NCBI RefSeq assembly: GCF_001422735.1
Contig: NZ_LMLZ01000001.1
Span: 63,298-127,297 of the forward strand
Reading direction: 5' to 3'
Length of the DNA: 64,000 nucleotides
Source of the DNA: Acidovorax sp. Leaf78
GTDB taxonomy: Bacteria > Pseudomonadota > Gammaproteobacteria > Burkholderiales > Burkholderiaceae_C
Position numbers and translations under genes: made by a program. This document shows, piece by piece, positions 35,999 to 46,922 of this stretch. Below the pieces are notes generated by a model. It had not been told where the DNA came from. It saw only the letters and a program-made list of their open reading frames with translations, and ran no database searches. Every line of letters starts with the position of its first letter. Positions within the stretch are counted from its first letter, which is position 1.

Positions 35999-36973
35999 TC
36001 AGAACAGGTTTTCTTGGTCCGAGAACAGGCTCATCACCGACTCGCCCTTGGCAATGCGCTGGATCGTCTCGGCGATCAGCGGGGCCACGGAGAGTTGGCG
36101 AATCTTGGTGCATCCCTTGGCGTTGTCGCTCAGGGGGATGGTGTTGGTCACTACCACTTCATCGAGGGCCGAGCCCTTGGCGATGCGTTCAATGGCAGGG
36201 CCCGAGAAAATGGGGTGCGTGCAGTAGGCGTACACCTTCTTGGCGCCGCGCTCCTTGAGCACCTCGGCCGCCTTCACCAGCGTGCCGGCGGTGTCGATCA
36301 TGTCGTCCATGATCACGCAGTTGCGGCCTTCGATTTCGCCGATCACGTGCATGACTTCGGACACGTTGGCCTTGGGGCGGCGCTTGTCGATGATGGCCAG
36401 GTCGCAGTTGAGCTGCTTGGCCAGCGCACGGGCACGCACCACGCCGCCCACGTCGGGGGACACGACGATCAGGTCCTCGTAGTTCTTCTGGCGCAGGTCG
36501 CCCAGCAGAACGGGAGAGGCATAGATGTTGTCGACCGGGATGTCGAAGAAGCCCTGGATCTGGTCGGCATGCAGGTCCATGGTCAGCACGCGGGCCACGC
36601 CCACGGTCTGCAGCATGTTGGCCACCACCTTGGCCGTGATCGGCACGCGGCTGGAGCGGGGGCGGCGGTCTTGCCGTGCATAACCAAAGTAGGGGATCAC
36701 GGCGCTGATGCGTTCAGCCGATGCGCGCTTGAGCGCATCCACCATGATCAGCAGTTCCATGAGGTTTTCGTTGGTGGGAGCGCAAGTGGACTGCACCACG
36801 AAAACATCGCGTGCACGCACGTTCTGCTTGATTTCAACGGTGACTTCACCGTCAGAGAAACGACCCACGTCGGCAGCGCCCAGGGTGGTACCCAGGTGCT
36901 GGGCGATTTCAGCTGCCATGCCAGGATTGGCATTGCCGGTGAAAACCATGAAGTCGGGGTGATTGGCTTGCAT
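35999..36973 (-). CDS. prs: Ribose-phosphate pyrophosphokinase
   Basis: A 324-residue cytoplasmic enzyme making PRPP from ribose 5-phosphate and ATP. The class I signatures are visible: [20 protein letters not shown] near the N-terminus, [20 protein letters not shown], the PRPP loop [17 protein letters not shown], and [11 protein letters not shown] (catalytic flexible loop). The reading frame extends further upstream but the normal start is ATG 36973. tRNA-Gln lies 48 bases upstream on the same strand, so the two may share a transcript. Confidence 0.97.
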   Translation of the reverse strand: MQANHPDFMVFTGNANPGMAAEIAQHLGTTLGAADVGRFSDGEVTVEIKQNVRARDVFVVQSTCAPTNENLMELLIMVDALKRASAERISAVIPYFGYARQDRRPRSSRVPITAKVVANMLQTVGVARVLTMDLHADQIQGFFDIPVDNIYASPVLLGDLRQKNYEDLIVVSPDVGGVVRARALAKQLNCDLAIIDKRRPKANVSEVMHVIGEIEGRNCVIMDDMIDTAGTLVKAAEVLKERGAKKVYAYCTHPIFSGPAIERIAKGSALDEVVVTNTIPLSDNAKGCTKIRQLSVAPLIAETIQRIAKGESVMSLFSDQENLF

Positions 36974-37020
36974 GAGAGTCCCAGCAGTCTGAAAATAATG
37001 CCCGTACGCGAGAAGATATT

Positions 37021-37097
37021 TGGCAGGGGAAGAAGGATTCGAACCTTCGCATGCCGGAATCAAAATCCGGTGCCTTAACCAGCTTGGCGACTCCCCT
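37021..37097 (-). tRNA. tRNA-Gln(TTG)
   Basis: A complete 77-base cloverleaf on the minus strand with the terminal CCA encoded (complement of 37021-37023). Acceptor AGGGGAG pairs with TTCCCCT (one G-U); anticodon loop TTTTGAT gives anticodon TTG; T arm GAAGG-TTCGAAT-CCTTC. It lies between ispE and prs on the same strand, a position shared with many proteobacteria. Confidence 0.97.
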
Positions 37098-37127
37098 ACA
37101 CAGGTCAATTGCCGAAGGCAACCAACC

Positions 37128-37988
37128 TTAATTCTCGTCCGATGCCCAACCCGCAAGAGGGTGAATCATCAGATTTTCACATGCCTTGACCTGCCAGCCC
37201 TGGGGGGCTCCATCCAGATCAACTGCATGAGACATTTGCGCAAACACCGCACTGCCTGAGCCTGTCATCCTGCCTTGCAATCCGCGTGACCTGAGCCATT
37301 CGAGGGCTTCGGTAACTTGCGGGCAAAGAGCCTGGGCAACTGGCTGCAAGTCATTTCGACCGAAGTCAAAGTGTGCTGCAGCAAAGCCTAAGATTGTAGC
37401 ACTATCTGAATCACGTTTCAAACTTGGCGACGAAAAAATTAATTTTGTCTCCAGGCCTGCTGCAGGCTTCACGATCGCGAAGCTTGCGGGTGGCAGCTGG
37501 TGCACTTTCTCAAGCGGCGTGATTGTCTCACCAATTCCCTCCACAAAAGCGTTACGGCCGCGTAAAAAAAACGGAATGTCGGCGCCGAGCGTGATGCCGA
37601 TCTTTTCCAGCGCGGCGCGGGGCAGGTGCAAGCCCCACAGCCGGTTGAGCGCCAGCAGCGTCGTGGCAGCGTCGGAGGAGCCGCCGCCCATGCCTGCCTG
37701 CGCGGGGATGCTCTTGCCCACGGCAATGTGCGCGCCCTGTGTGCAGCCCGTGGCCGCCTGCAGGGCGCGGGCTGCACGGATCGTCAGGTCCACGTCGGGC
37801 AAGGCGGGTCCCAGATCTTCGCGCGTGATCTCCGGGCCGGTGCCGCGGCGTTCGAAGTGCAGGGTGTCGCACCAGTCCACCAGCATGAACACCGACTGCA
37901 GCAGGTGATAGCCGTCGTCACGCCGGCCCGTGATGTGCAGAAAAAGATTGAGCTTGGCCGGAGCCGGCACGTCGTATAGGGCTTGCAT
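37128..37988 (-). CDS. ispE: 4-diphosphocytidyl-2-C-methyl-D-erythritol kinase
   Basis: A 286-residue GHMP kinase of the MEP isoprenoid pathway, phosphorylating CDP-methylerythritol. The N-terminus has [20 protein letters not shown] (Lys and Asp active-site signature), the ATP loop [20 protein letters not shown], and the C-terminal [17 protein letters not shown] 37988 is the usual start; eight extra codons upstream are unlikely. It follows lolB (45 bases) and precedes tRNA-Gln, the standard lolB-ispE-prs order. Confidence 0.97.
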   Translation of the reverse strand: MQALYDVPAPAKLNLFLHITGRRDDGYHLLQSVFMLVDWCDTLHFERRGTGPEITREDLGPALPDVDLTIRAARALQAATGCTQGAHIAVGKSIPAQAGMGGGSSDAATTLLALNRLWGLHLPRAALEKIGITLGADIPFFLRGRNAFVEGIGETITPLEKVHQLPPASFAIVKPAAGLETKLIFSSPSLKRDSDSATILGFAAAHFDFGRNDLQPVAQALCPQVTEALEWLRSRGLQGRMTGSGSAVFAQMSHAVDLDGAPQGWQVKACENLMIHPLAGWASDEN

Positions 37989-38033
37989 GAACAAAAAAAC
38001 GGGGGCGGGCAAGGGGCGTGCGCCCCGCGCAGA

Positions 38034-38576
38034 TCAACGGGTCAGTGCAACGCGGAGTGTGGCCTGGGGCTGGGGGTCGTCCCGGTGCGCGACCAGGCGG
38101 CCATCGGCAACCCCCGACAGATCGGCGCGCCAACCGGGTGCAGTGGCTTGGTTGCCCTGCAGCCAGCTGAACAATGCCGTCACCGGAATGCGCGTGCCGG
38201 TCACTTCCTGCAGCAGCATGTCGAGGGAGTCGGAGGTGCGGGTTTCCTGCGAGCTCACCAACTGGGCGTGGCCGTCCTTCCAGTCCAGCTGCGCAAGCCG
38301 ATTGCCCAGCGGGCTGAGCAGCACCAGCCCGCCCACTTGGGCATTGCCCCGCAGCTCGAACATGGCAGAAAACGACTGCGAGTCCTGGCCCTCGACCTGC
38401 AATGCCAGGCGGCCGCTCCAGGTGTTCTCATCGGTCGCCACCTTGGGCAAGGGTTGTGCACATCCGGCCAGCCACATGGCGCAGATGGCCAGCAGCAGAC
38501 GCCAGCCTGTGATCACACCGTGGCTTGGCGTTGCGGCAGCCGCCGACGGCAGCGTGGCACCGTACCAGCCGCGCAT
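38034..38576 (-). CDS. lolB: Outer-membrane lipoprotein receptor LolB
   Basis: A 180-residue lipoprotein that accepts lipoproteins from LolA and inserts them in the outer membrane. After a variable N-terminus, the signal anchor ends in lipobox WLAGC at about residue 39. The mature domain shows WSGRLALQVEGQDSQSFSAM and LVLLSPLGNRLAQLDW, typical of LolB. Translation is coupled to the upstream TPR gene (TGATG overlap). Unusually long before the signal helix: the anchor begins about 25 residues in, so the true start might be internal. Confidence 0.88.
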   Translation of the reverse strand: MRGWYGATLPSAAAATPSHGVITGWRLLLAICAMWLAGCAQPLPKVATDENTWSGRLALQVEGQDSQSFSAMFELRGNAQVGGLVLLSPLGNRLAQLDWKDGHAQLVSSQETRTSDSLDMLLQEVTGTRIPVTALFSWLQGNQATAPGWRADLSGVADGRLVAHRDDPQPQATLRVALTR

Positions 38577-40336
38577 CAAAGCTTCACTCCCAGGCGCGCC
38601 AGGGTTTCCTTCAGTGTTTCGTTGTCGGGGCTCACGCGCTTGCTCTCCGTCCAGACCTTCAGGGCGGCGTCCTTGTCGCCCAGGCTCCAGAGCACTTCAC
38701 CCAGATGCGCGCCGATCTCGACATCGGGGCGCCCCTTGTAGGCGGCTTCCAGCAGCCTGCGGGCTTCGGCCTTGTTGCCCAGGCGAAACTCCACCCAGCC
38801 CAGGCTGTCGGTAATGAACGGGTCGTTGGGTGCGAACTCCAGCGCTTTCAGGATGAGCTGCTTGGCTTCGGGCAGGCGCTGGCCACGCTCGGCCAGCGAG
38901 TAGCCCAGCGCGTTGTAGGCGTGGTGGTGGTCCGGCTTCTGGGCGATGACCTGGCGCAGCAGCCGCTCCATGGTGTCCAGCTGGCCGGCCTTTTCGGCCA
39001 GCATGGCCTGGTCGTACACGAGTTCGGTGTCTTGCGGAGCCAAGGCCACGAGTTCGGTCTGGACCTTGTAGGCCTCCTGGTACAGCCGCTGGTCGCGCAG
39101 CAGTTGCACTTCTGCAGCCAGCTTCATGCGCTTGTCGTCGGCCGAAGTGCCCGGCAGGTTGCGCAGCAAGGCGCGGGCCTGCTCGATCTTGCCCTGGCGC
39201 GCCAGCAGCGACGCACGGCGCATCTGGGCGCTGAAGACCTCTTCCACGTTGTCGATGCGCTTGAGCCATGCCTCGGCCCCGGCGAAGTCCTGCTTCTTTT
39301 CGGCGATCTGCGCGTACAGCAGGTACGCCTGCGTCATGCCGCGCTGGCGCACCTCAGCATCGTCCAGCGAGGACAGCAGGTCCATGTAGCGCTTGAGGTC
39401 GTTCTCGGCCGCGGGAAGGCGGTTGTCCTGCAGGTGGAGCGTAGCCAGCACCAGCCAGGCTTCCACCAGGTCGGGCTTTTCCTTGGTGGCGGCTTCCAGC
39501 TGCCGGGCCGCGTCTCCATAGCGTTGCTGGCCCAGCAGTACCCGCGCATAGGCCATGCGCAGCTCGGGAACAGGCTGCTTGGACAGGGCCTGCACGACCA
39601 AGGGTTCTGCTTCGGGGCTGCCATCGTCCATCAGCTCCAGCGCCAGTTGCGCCGAGCTCTCGCTGCCCACGTCCAGGGCCTGGGCCTTGCGGGCGGCTTC
39701 CAGGGCGCCGGCCTTGTCGCCTGCGGCCAGCCGCAGGCGGCCCAATGAAACCCATGCCACCGGACCGGTGGCAGGATTCGTGAGTTCGTTGACGAGCGCC
39801 GCTTCGACGACCTTGGCGGCCAGCGCCTTGTCGCTGGCGCGTCCATACACCTGGGGCAGGGCCGACAGCATGGCCGCCTTGCTGCGGGGTGGCGACAGAG
39901 CCAGCTCCAGGCGCAGGAGGTCCGGGGTTTCGCCAATGCGGTTCAGGGCGACCAGGATCTGGAGCACGTAGCGGTTGGCCTCGCGCGACTGAGGCAGGGC
40001 TTCTTTCCAGGCCTGCGCGGCTGCCAATGCGTATTCGCCCGAGCGGGATTGCAGCGCGATGTCGGCTGCGCGCTGGTACAGCTGGCCGTCGGCACTGCGG
40101 CGGGCCGCTTCGAGCATGAAGGCGTACCCGGCACCCGGGTCTCCGGTGCGGGCGCTCACCTCGCCCAACAGGATTTCGTAGAACAGTTCCGCGTCGAGCG
40201 CGGGGTTGGAGACCACGGGCTCCTCGGCAGGCGCAGGCGGGGTGTTGGCACCCGGCGATTGCGCATACGCTGAACAAGCCGCAACCGCGATCGCTGTTGC
40301 CAGGGCGGTGGTCCGAAATCTGTGAAATAACACCAT
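38576..40336 (-). CDS. Exported TPR-repeat protein upstream of lolB
   Basis: A 586-residue exported protein. A signal peptide ([20 protein letters not shown], cleavage after AYA about residue 25) leads to more than ten helical tetratricopeptide-like repeats; clear ones include [20 protein letters not shown] and [20 protein letters not shown] in the C-terminal third. Periplasmic, role unknown; this gene precedes lolB in many betaproteobacteria, suggesting envelope biogenesis. Its stop overlaps the lolB start by one base. The start may be ATG 40354 instead; neither has a clear ribosome site. It is divergent from mutM, 47 bases away. Confidence 0.8.
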   Translation of the reverse strand: MVLFHRFRTTALATAIAVAACSAYAQSPGANTPPAPAEEPVVSNPALDAELFYEILLGEVSARTGDPGAGYAFMLEAARRSADGQLYQRAADIALQSRSGEYALAAAQAWKEALPQSREANRYVLQILVALNRIGETPDLLRLELALSPPRSKAAMLSALPQVYGRASDKALAAKVVEAALVNELTNPATGPVAWVSLGRLRLAAGDKAGALEAARKAQALDVGSESSAQLALELMDDGSPEAEPLVVQALSKQPVPELRMAYARVLLGQQRYGDAARQLEAATKEKPDLVEAWLVLATLHLQDNRLPAAENDLKRYMDLLSSLDDAEVRQRGMTQAYLLYAQIAEKKQDFAGAEAWLKRIDNVEEVFSAQMRRASLLARQGKIEQARALLRNLPGTSADDKRMKLAAEVQLLRDQRLYQEAYKVQTELVALAPQDTELVYDQAMLAEKAGQLDTMERLLRQVIAQKPDHHHAYNALGYSLAERGQRLPEAKQLILKALEFAPNDPFITDSLGWVEFRLGNKAEARRLLEAAYKGRPDVEIGAHLGEVLWSLGDKDAALKVWTESKRVSPDNETLKETLARLGVKL

Positions 40337-40383
40337 CGGGTCATAATAATCCATGCCCGTTAACCCGATGTAGGTCGCGTTCT

Positions 40384-41199
40384 ATGCCTGAGTTGCCCGA
40401 AGTGGAAGTCACGCGCCGCAGTTTTGCGGCGGCCATTGCCGGGGCGAACATCGAAGGCGTTGCGATGGGCAAGCCGCTGCGGTGGCCGCTCGGGTGCGAC
40501 CCCGGGGATCTGGTGGGGCAGCAGGTGCTGGGTCTGCGCCGGCGGGGCAAATATCTATTGGCAGATACCAGCCAGGGCCTGCTGCTGCTGCACCTGGGCA
40601 TGTCCGGCAGCTTGCGCTTTGGCCATGGCCTTCCTCCGCCAGGCGTGCACGACCATTTCGACATGGCCACCAGCCACGGGACGCTACGGCTGCATGATCC
40701 GCGGCGCTTCGGCGCGGTGGTCTACACCCAGGGCGAGCAGGATCCGGTCGCGGTCAAGCTGCTCGATGCGCTGGGCATGGAACCGTTGTCGGATTCCTTT
40801 TCTCTGGCCACGTTTCAAGCCGGGCTGAAAAAGAGCCGCACGCCCATCAAGCAGTTGCTGCTGGGCGGCAAGCTGGTGGTGGGGGTGGGCAATATCTATG
40901 CTTCCGAGGTGCTTTTTCTGGCGGGTATCCGCCCGACCACGGTGGCGTCGCGCATCGGCCCGGCCCGGGTGCGCAAGTTGCACGAGGCCATCGTGGCCGT
41001 GCTGGCCCGGGCGGTGGAAATGGGGGGCAGCACGCTGCGCGATTTCTCCAGTGCCGACGGCATGGCCGGACACTTCCAGACGCAGGCCAATGTCTACGGG
41101 CGCGAAGGTGCGCCCTGCCATGTTTGCAGCACCCCCATCCGGCTGCTGCGCCAGGGTCAGCGAAGCACTTACTTCTGCGCGCAATGCCAACGCACCTGA
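40384..41199 (+). CDS. mutM: Formamidopyrimidine-DNA glycosylase
   Basis: A 271-residue bifunctional glycosylase/AP lyase removing 8-oxoguanine and formamidopyrimidines. The N-terminus is MPELPEVEV (catalytic Pro2, Glu3), with conserved Lys in LRRRGKYLL and the H2TH region [22 protein letters not shown]-terminal zinc finger has Cys245, 248, 265 and 268, with Arg260 in the lesion loop. ATG 40384 gives Pro as residue 2. Just 110 bases downstream comes a dynamin-like GTPase gene and then mutY, so two GO-repair genes flank it. Confidence 0.98.
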   Translation: MPELPEVEVTRRSFAAAIAGANIEGVAMGKPLRWPLGCDPGDLVGQQVLGLRRRGKYLLADTSQGLLLLHLGMSGSLRFGHGLPPPGVHDHFDMATSHGTLRLHDPRRFGAVVYTQGEQDPVAVKLLDALGMEPLSDSFSLATFQAGLKKSRTPIKQLLLGGKLVVGVGNIYASEVLFLAGIRPTTVASRIGPARVRKLHEAIVAVLARAVEMGGSTLRDFSSADGMAGHFQTQANVYGREGAPCHVCSTPIRLLRQGQRSTYFCAQCQRT

Positions 41200-41309
41200 C
41201 GGCGGTGTGGAGCGAACTTTGCTTTTCAGCACAGTCTGTGGGCGGTCAATGCTATATTTTGTGCATGCCTGCTTCGTAGGCCCTATATATAGATATCTCC
41301 GGGAGCACA

Positions 41310-43271
41310 GTGGGACCCTCATTCAACGAACAGTTCGACCAGCATGGCGTCTGGAGACGTGAATTCGCCCAGCAGCTCAAGCGGCTGGGCGACTGGATGT
41401 CTTCGCATGACCTCATGGACTCGGCGGTGCGCGAGCGCCTGCACAGGCTGGAAGAACAGGTTCGCAGCGACAAGGTCATGGTGGCTTTTGTCGCGGAGTT
41501 CTCGCGTGGCAAGTCCGAGCTGATCAACGCCATCTTCTTCGCCGACTACGGCCGGCGCATCATGCCGGCCAGCGCCGGGCGCACCACCATGTGCCCCACG
41601 GAGCTGGGGTATGAAGCCAATGTGCCCCCGAGCCTGCGGCTGTTGCCCATCGAAACCCGGCTGCAGGTGCAAAGCCTTGCAGAATGGCGGATGAAGCCGG
41701 AGCGTTGGCACGAGATACGGCTGGATGTCGGCAATGCCGACCAGATCGCCAAGGCGCTGGAAAAAGTGGCCGAAGTGCGCAAGGTCAGCCTGGACAACGC
41801 ACGGGCGCTGGGCTTCTGGCACGACGACCTGGTCGACGAGAACCCCGTCCCGGACGCCCACGGCATGGTGGAAGTGCCGATGTGGCGCCACGCCATCATC
41901 AATATTCCGCATCCGCTGCTCAAGCAGGGCCTGGTCATCCTCGATACGCCAGGTTTGAATGCCGTGGGCGCCGAGCCGGAGCTGACCGTCAACCTGATTC
42001 CCCAGGCCCATGCGGTGGTGTTCATCCTGAGTGCGGACACCGGCGTGACGCGGTCCGATCTGTCGATCTGGCGCGAGCACCTGGCCATCTCTGCCGACAG
42101 CATGGACGCGCGCCTCGTGGTGCTGAACAAGATCGACACCTTGTGGGACACGCTCAATTCCGCCGAGCAGGTACAGGCCCAGATAGAGCGCCAGTGCCAG
42201 ACGTCTGCCGAGATGCTCGGCGTGCCGCTGGAAAGAGTGGTGCCTGTCTCCGCGCAGAAGGGCCTGGTGGCCAAGATAACGGCCGACGACCTGTTGCTGG
42301 AAACGAGCGGCCTTCCGGTGCTGGAGGAGGCGCTGGCCAAAGGCATCATGGGCCAGCGGCAATCCATCTTGCGGTCTGCCGTGGCCCATGGCGTGGCCAA
42401 TTTGCGCACCGAGACGTCGCGGGTCATCAATATCCGCCGCCGCGACCTCGATGACCAGATGGCCGAGCTGCGCAGCCTGCGCGGCAAGAACGCATCAGTG
42501 ATCGAGTCGATGCGCCACCGCATCGAGCAGGAGCAGCGCGAATTCGACCTGAGCACCTCCAAGATTCAGGCCGTGCGGGCTGTGCACCTCAAGCTGTTGC
42601 GTGATGTGTTCCAGCAGCTGGGCGCCAAGTCGCTGAAGGGCGAACTGTCCGAGCTGGCGCAGACGTTGCAGCAAAAAGGACTCAAGCTGGGCGTCAAGAA
42701 AATATATGTCCAGACCTTCGACAAGCTGCGCAGCACCATGGACAAGGCCCAGGCATCCGGCACTGAGATCCAGGCCATGCTGGGCGGGACTTTCCGGCAG
42801 TTGAATGCCGAGTTCGGATTTTCGCTGCAGGTGCCGCCCCCGCCGCAGTTGGAGCATTTCACGCACGATCTTCACCAGATCGAACAGAGCCACCTGCAGT
42901 ACCTCGGCATGGGCAATGCCCTAAAGTTGGCACAGCCCGAATTTGCAGAACGATTGGTGCGTGCGCTGGCCATGCGCTTGCGCACGGTCTACGAGTCCGC
43001 GGCCAATGACCTGGAACTGTGGAGCAAGTCGGCCACCGCGCAGCTGGATGCCCAACTGCGCGAGCGCCGCCGCAGCTTCGCCCGCCGCATGGAGGCAGTC
43101 GACCGCATACAGCAGGCTGCGAGCGGCTTGGTCGAGCGCATTTCCGAGATCGAAGCCGGCGAAGAAGAGCTGGGCCAACTGGAGCAAAAGCTCCACGAGT
43201 TGACCTCCAAGCTGGTCGCGCCTCCTGCCGTTGAAACCCTGGATGCCGACAAGCAACTCCTATCGGCATGA
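41310..43271 (+). CDS. Dynamin-family GTPase coupled to mutY
   Basis: A 653-residue large GTPase. Residues 55-330 are the G domain: a P-loop FVAEFSRGKSELINAIF (62-69, with Ala in place of the usual first Gly), a G2 region TTMCPTEL, G3 DTPG at 212-215 and G4 NKID at 273-276. The C-terminal half is long helical coiled coil (residues about 365-640), as in bacterial dynamin-like proteins that remodel membranes. No membrane helix is seen. GTG 41310 has a GGGAG site. Its stop overlaps the mutY start (ATGA), so translation is coupled. Its role next to base-excision repair genes is unknown. Confidence 0.85.
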   Translation: MGPSFNEQFDQHGVWRREFAQQLKRLGDWMSSHDLMDSAVRERLHRLEEQVRSDKVMVAFVAEFSRGKSELINAIFFADYGRRIMPASAGRTTMCPTELGYEANVPPSLRLLPIETRLQVQSLAEWRMKPERWHEIRLDVGNADQIAKALEKVAEVRKVSLDNARALGFWHDDLVDENPVPDAHGMVEVPMWRHAIINIPHPLLKQGLVILDTPGLNAVGAEPELTVNLIPQAHAVVFILSADTGVTRSDLSIWREHLAISADSMDARLVVLNKIDTLWDTLNSAEQVQAQIERQCQTSAEMLGVPLERVVPVSAQKGLVAKITADDLLLETSGLPVLEEALAKGIMGQRQSILRSAVAHGVANLRTETSRVINIRRRDLDDQMAELRSLRGKNASVIESMRHRIEQEQREFDLSTSKIQAVRAVHLKLLRDVFQQLGAKSLKGELSELAQTLQQKGLKLGVKKIYVQTFDKLRSTMDKAQASGTEIQAMLGGTFRQLNAEFGFSLQVPPPPQLEHFTHDLHQIEQSHLQYLGMGNALKLAQPEFAERLVRALAMRLRTVYESAANDLELWSKSATAQLDAQLRERRRSFARRMEAVDRIQQAASGLVERISEIEAGEEELGQLEQKLHELTSKLVAPPAVETLDADKQLLSA

Positions 43272-44338
43272 GTGAGGCAATGGGCGGCAGCGTCGCCGAG
43301 CGTGTGGTGGCCTGGCAGATGGCCAGTGGCCGCAATCATCTACCCTGGCAGCAGACCCGCGACCCTTACCGGGTGTGGTTGTCAGAAATCATGCTGCAGC
43401 AGACCCAGGTCAGCACGGTGCTGGATTACTACGCGCGGTTCCTGGCCCGCTTTCCGGATGTCGCGGCATTGGCCGCAGCACCGCAGGACGAAGTCATGGG
43501 CCTGTGGAGCGGCCTGGGCTACTACACCCGCGCCCGCAACCTGCACCGCTGTGCGCAGCAGGTGGTGTCAGAGCATGGCGGGGCGTTTCCCCGTACGGCG
43601 GAAGTGCTGGCCACCTTGCCTGGCATCGGCCGATCCACCGCGGGGGCCATTGCCGCTTTCTGCTTTTCAGAACGTGTCCCGATCCTGGACGCCAACGTGC
43701 GCAGGGTGTTGACCCGGCTGTTGGGGTTCGATGCAGATCTGGCGTCCGCCAAGAACGAGCGTGTGCTGTGGGAGCATGCCCAGGCGCTGCTCCCTGACCG
43801 TGATCTTGTGAACGCCATGCCTCGCTACACGCAGGGGTTGATGGACCTCGGGGCCACGGTGTGTGTGCCGCGGGCGCCGCGCTGCGAGGTGTGCCCGTTG
43901 AACCAAGTCTGCGTGGCTTTCAAGAACGGCGATCCGGAGCGCTACCCGGTCAAGACCCGCAAGCTTTCGCGCCGTTCTGAATCCTGGCAGTTGCTGGTGC
44001 TCAGAAACCCGCAAGGGCAGGTGTGGCTGCAGCGGCGTCCGGGGGCTGGCATATGGGCGGGCATGCACTGCGTTCCCATTTTTGAAGACAGTGCGTCGTT
44101 GCATCGGTGTGTGCAGACCTTGCAGGCTTTCCGCGGCGTGTCGGTGCAGGAGTTGCAGCCCTTCGTTCATGTGCTGACGCACCGCGATTTGCACCTGCAT
44201 CCTGTGCTGGTCACTGGCGTGGGGACGTCCCAGCCGATGGACGACGGCGAATGGCTCGGCGCTGGCCAGTGGAGTTCCGTCGGGCTGCCTGCGCCCATTC
44301 GCAAGCTGCTGGATACGACCCAAGCCTCGCTGTGGTGA
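43268..44338 (+). CDS. mutY: A/G-specific adenine glycosylase
   Basis: A 356-residue glycosylase removing A paired with 8-oxoguanine. Catalytic Glu40 lies in VWLSEIMLQQTQ and Asp141 in ILDANVRRV. Four cysteines in the exact C-x6-C-x2-C-x5-C pattern (199, 206, 209, 215) bind a 4Fe-4S cluster. The C-terminal Nudix-like domain, from about residue 235, recognises 8-oxoguanine. Start ATG 43268 overlaps the dynamin gene stop by four bases. The usual partner in this pathway, mutM, is the gene before that. Confidence 0.97.
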   Translation: MSEAMGGSVAERVVAWQMASGRNHLPWQQTRDPYRVWLSEIMLQQTQVSTVLDYYARFLARFPDVAALAAAPQDEVMGLWSGLGYYTRARNLHRCAQQVVSEHGGAFPRTAEVLATLPGIGRSTAGAIAAFCFSERVPILDANVRRVLTRLLGFDADLASAKNERVLWEHAQALLPDRDLVNAMPRYTQGLMDLGATVCVPRAPRCEVCPLNQVCVAFKNGDPERYPVKTRKLSRRSESWQLLVLRNPQGQVWLQRRPGAGIWAGMHCVPIFEDSASLHRCVQTLQAFRGVSVQELQPFVHVLTHRDLHLHPVLVTGVGTSQPMDDGEWLGAGQWSSVGLPAPIRKLLDTTQASLW

Positions 44339-44380
44339 GGTCGGGGCAGGCAGGCATGAAGACGCTCGGGTCGCCGCGTG

Positions 44381-45244
44381 TCAGCGACCGTCCAGCTCAC
44401 GGTGCCTGCGCAGGGCAGTCCATCGGTCGCTGAACACCTCCGCAAGCCTTTCCACCAGGTACACGGAGCGGTGCTGGCCCCCGGTGCAGCCGATGGCCAC
44501 CGTGACGTAGCTGCGGTGGTTGCGGTCCAGGAACTCCAGCCAATGCGCCAGGAACTGCTCGATGTGCGTCTGCATCAACGACACCTCTGTCTGTTGGCGC
44601 AAGAAGCGCGCGACAGGCTCATCCAGGCCCGTCAGTTCGCGCAGCGCAGGCTCGTAGTGCGGGTTGGGTAGCATGCGCACGTCGAACACGTAGTCCGCAT
44701 CCATCGGTATGCCGCGCTTGAATGCAAAGGACTGAAAGACGAGGGTCAGTTGACCGTGCGTCGTGGTCATCAGTCCCTTCACGTAGCTTTGCAGCTGCGA
44801 TGACCTGATGGTGCTGGTGTCTATCACGTGCGACTGATCGCGCAACTCGGCCAGAAGCTCGCGCTCCTCCTCGATGATCTGCACCAGTGCCTTGCGTCCT
44901 TGCTGCAGGTCTGCGTGCGACAACGGGTGGCGCCGCCGCGTCTCGGAAAAGCGCCGCACCAGCGTGTCGATGGTGGCATCCAGAAAGATGGATTGCACTG
45001 ATACGCCCTGGCTGCGCAGCCGGGCCAGCTCCTGCGGGACCTGGTGCAACGATGTGGCACTGCGCACATCCATGGCGATGGCCAGGCGGTGGCCGTGGTG
45101 GTGGTGTTCCAGGGCGACGAATGCGGGGAGCAACTCAGGGGGCAAATTGTCGACGCAGTAGTACCCGGCATCTTCCAGCGCGTGCAGGGCCACGGACTTG
45201 CCGGAGCCCGACATGCCGGTGATCAGGACGATTTCCAACGCCAT
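44381..45244 (-). CDS. rapZ: RNase adapter protein RapZ
   Basis: A 287-residue nucleotide-binding protein with Walker A GMSGSGKS (residues 10-17). In enterobacteria RapZ hands the sRNA GlmZ to RNase E; that partner has not been seen here and the function in betaproteobacteria is less clear. Other signatures are [17 protein letters not shown] and the C-terminal [18 protein letters not shown]. Its start overlaps the recN stop by one base, an unusual pairing; in many relatives it stands next to PTS or lpt genes instead. Confidence 0.9.
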   Translation of the reverse strand: MALEIVLITGMSGSGKSVALHALEDAGYYCVDNLPPELLPAFVALEHHHHGHRLAIAMDVRSATSLHQVPQELARLRSQGVSVQSIFLDATIDTLVRRFSETRRRHPLSHADLQQGRKALVQIIEEERELLAELRDQSHVIDTSTIRSSQLQSYVKGLMTTTHGQLTLVFQSFAFKRGIPMDADYVFDVRMLPNPHYEPALRELTGLDEPVARFLRQQTEVSLMQTHIEQFLAHWLEFLDRNHRSYVTVAIGCTGGQHRSVYLVERLAEVFSDRWTALRRHRELDGR

Positions 45245-46920
45245 CAGCGGGCCCTTTCCTGGGGCGCTGCGGCGGTCGCCAGGTCCAGCATCTCGCGGGC
45301 GTGATTCAGGGATGCATCGGTGGATTTTTCACCGCCCAGCATGCGCGCAATCTCCGCCACACGGGTTGTGCCCTGCACGGCGACCACCGAGCTCGTCGTT
45401 CCGTCCGGGCTCTTGCGCTTGGCGACCTTGAGGTGGTGGTGGGCGCAGGCGGCCACCTGCGGCAGGTGGGTGACGGCCAGCACCTGGCGATCGCTCCCCA
45501 GTTGCTGCATGAGCCTGCCCACGGTTTCGGCCACGGCCCCGCCCACACCCGAGTCCACCTCGTCAAAAATCAGCGTGGGCGCCAGCCCGAGTTCACTGGT
45601 CGTCACGGAGATCGCCAGCGAGATCCGCGACAGCTCCCCGCCCGAGGCCACCTTGCCAATCGGCTTGGGCGTCATGCCGGGGTGTCCCGCCACCAGAAAC
45701 ACCACATCGTCGATGCCGTGGGACGACGGCTCTGCCGACTTGCTCACGGAGACTTCGAACTTGCCGCCTTCCATGCCCAGCCCCTGCATGGCCTGCGTAA
45801 TGGCCAGAGACAGCTTGGGCGCCGCCTTGGCCCGCCCCAGCGACAAGGCGCGGGCCGCCGCCTGATAGGCCTTTGCACTGGCGGCTTCGGCCGCTTCCAG
45901 GCGCTCCAGATCGGTCGCGGCATCCAGCTGCTGCATCTCGCCCTTCCAGCCCCTCAGCAACGCCGGAAGCTCAGCGGGTGTGCGCTTGTACCGGCGCGCG
46001 AGCGTCATCCATTGCGAGATGCGCGTGTCGAGCTCTGCCAGACGCTGCGGGTCGATTTCTGCGTGCCGCAGGTACAGCTGCAGCGAGTGGGCCACGTCGC
46101 TCGCCTGGGCGAGGCTCGATGCCAGGATATCGGCAAGGCTTGCGAACTCGGGCTCGATATGTTCCTGCCCATGCAGCAGTGCATGGGCACGGCCAATGCC
46201 GGCCAGTGCGCCCGTGTCGTCGTCCTGCAGCGCATGCAGCGCACCCTCGGCACCGTCCAGCAAGGCCTGGGCATGCGACAGGCGCTTGTGCTGGGCGTCG
46301 AGTTCTTCCCATTCGCCATCGGCGGGCGAGAGCTTATCCACCTCGCCGATCTGCCATTGCAGCCGTTCGCGTTCCTGCTGCAAGTTGGCTTGGGCCTGAC
46401 GGGCCTGCTCCAGAGTTTTTTGATCGGTACGCCACCGCGTCCAGCGCGTCGACGTGTCGGCGCTGTTCAGCCCTGCGAACGCATCCAGCAGCCCGCGCAC
46501 GGAGTCCGGCCGGGTCAGGCTTTGCCAGGCGTGTTGACCGTGGATGTCCAGCAGCAAGTCTCCCAGCGAGCGCAACTGCGCCGCTGTGGCGGGCGTGCCG
46601 TTGATCCAGGCGCGGCTCTTGCCCTGCACATCGATGGTGCGGCGCAAGAGCAACGGCCCGTCGGTCTCGAAACCAGCATCTTCCAGCCAGGGCGCGATGT
46701 GGGCAGGGTTGTCGAATTCGGCGCAAAGGTCCGCCTTGGTCGCGCCTTCTCGAACCGTGCCGGCATCTGCGCGCGAGCCCAGCACGAGCTGCAGCGCGTC
46801 GATGAGGATGGACTTGCCTGCACCGGTCTCACCGGTCAGCACAGTGAACCCGGGGCTCAGTTCCAGCTCCAGCGACTCCACGATGACAAAGTCACGCAGG
46901 GTGATGCGTCGCAGCGCCAT
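45244..46920 (-). CDS. recN: DNA repair protein RecN
   Basis: A 558-residue SMC-like ATPase acting in double-strand break repair. Walker A is GETGAGKS at residues 30-37; a long coiled-coil centre (about 165-390) carries the SMC-type arms; the C-terminal half has the signature [16 protein letters not shown] and Walker [14 protein letters not shown]. Only two bases separate its start from nadK, and no SOS (LexA) box was seen near it, so it may be driven from the nadK promoter rather than its own. Confidence 0.96.
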   Translation of the reverse strand: MALRRITLRDFVIVESLELELSPGFTVLTGETGAGKSILIDALQLVLGSRADAGTVREGATKADLCAEFDNPAHIAPWLEDAGFETDGPLLLRRTIDVQGKSRAWINGTPATAAQLRSLGDLLLDIHGQHAWQSLTRPDSVRGLLDAFAGLNSADTSTRWTRWRTDQKTLEQARQAQANLQQERERLQWQIGEVDKLSPADGEWEELDAQHKRLSHAQALLDGAEGALHALQDDDTGALAGIGRAHALLHGQEHIEPEFASLADILASSLAQASDVAHSLQLYLRHAEIDPQRLAELDTRISQWMTLARRYKRTPAELPALLRGWKGEMQQLDAATDLERLEAAEAASAKAYQAAARALSLGRAKAAPKLSLAITQAMQGLGMEGGKFEVSVSKSAEPSSHGIDDVVFLVAGHPGMTPKPIGKVASGGELSRISLAISVTTSELGLAPTLIFDEVDSGVGGAVAETVGRLMQQLGSDRQVLAVTHLPQVAACAHHHLKVAKRKSPDGTTSSVVAVQGTTRVAEIARMLGGEKSTDASLNHAREMLDLATAAAPQERAR

Positions 46921-46922
46921 GG

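Noticed and set aside
41258..41290. Promoter for the dynamin-like GTPase around TATATATA
   Set aside because: The A/T-rich segment at 41284-41291 has no -35 at a usable distance (best spacer 19 bases), so it was not annotated.
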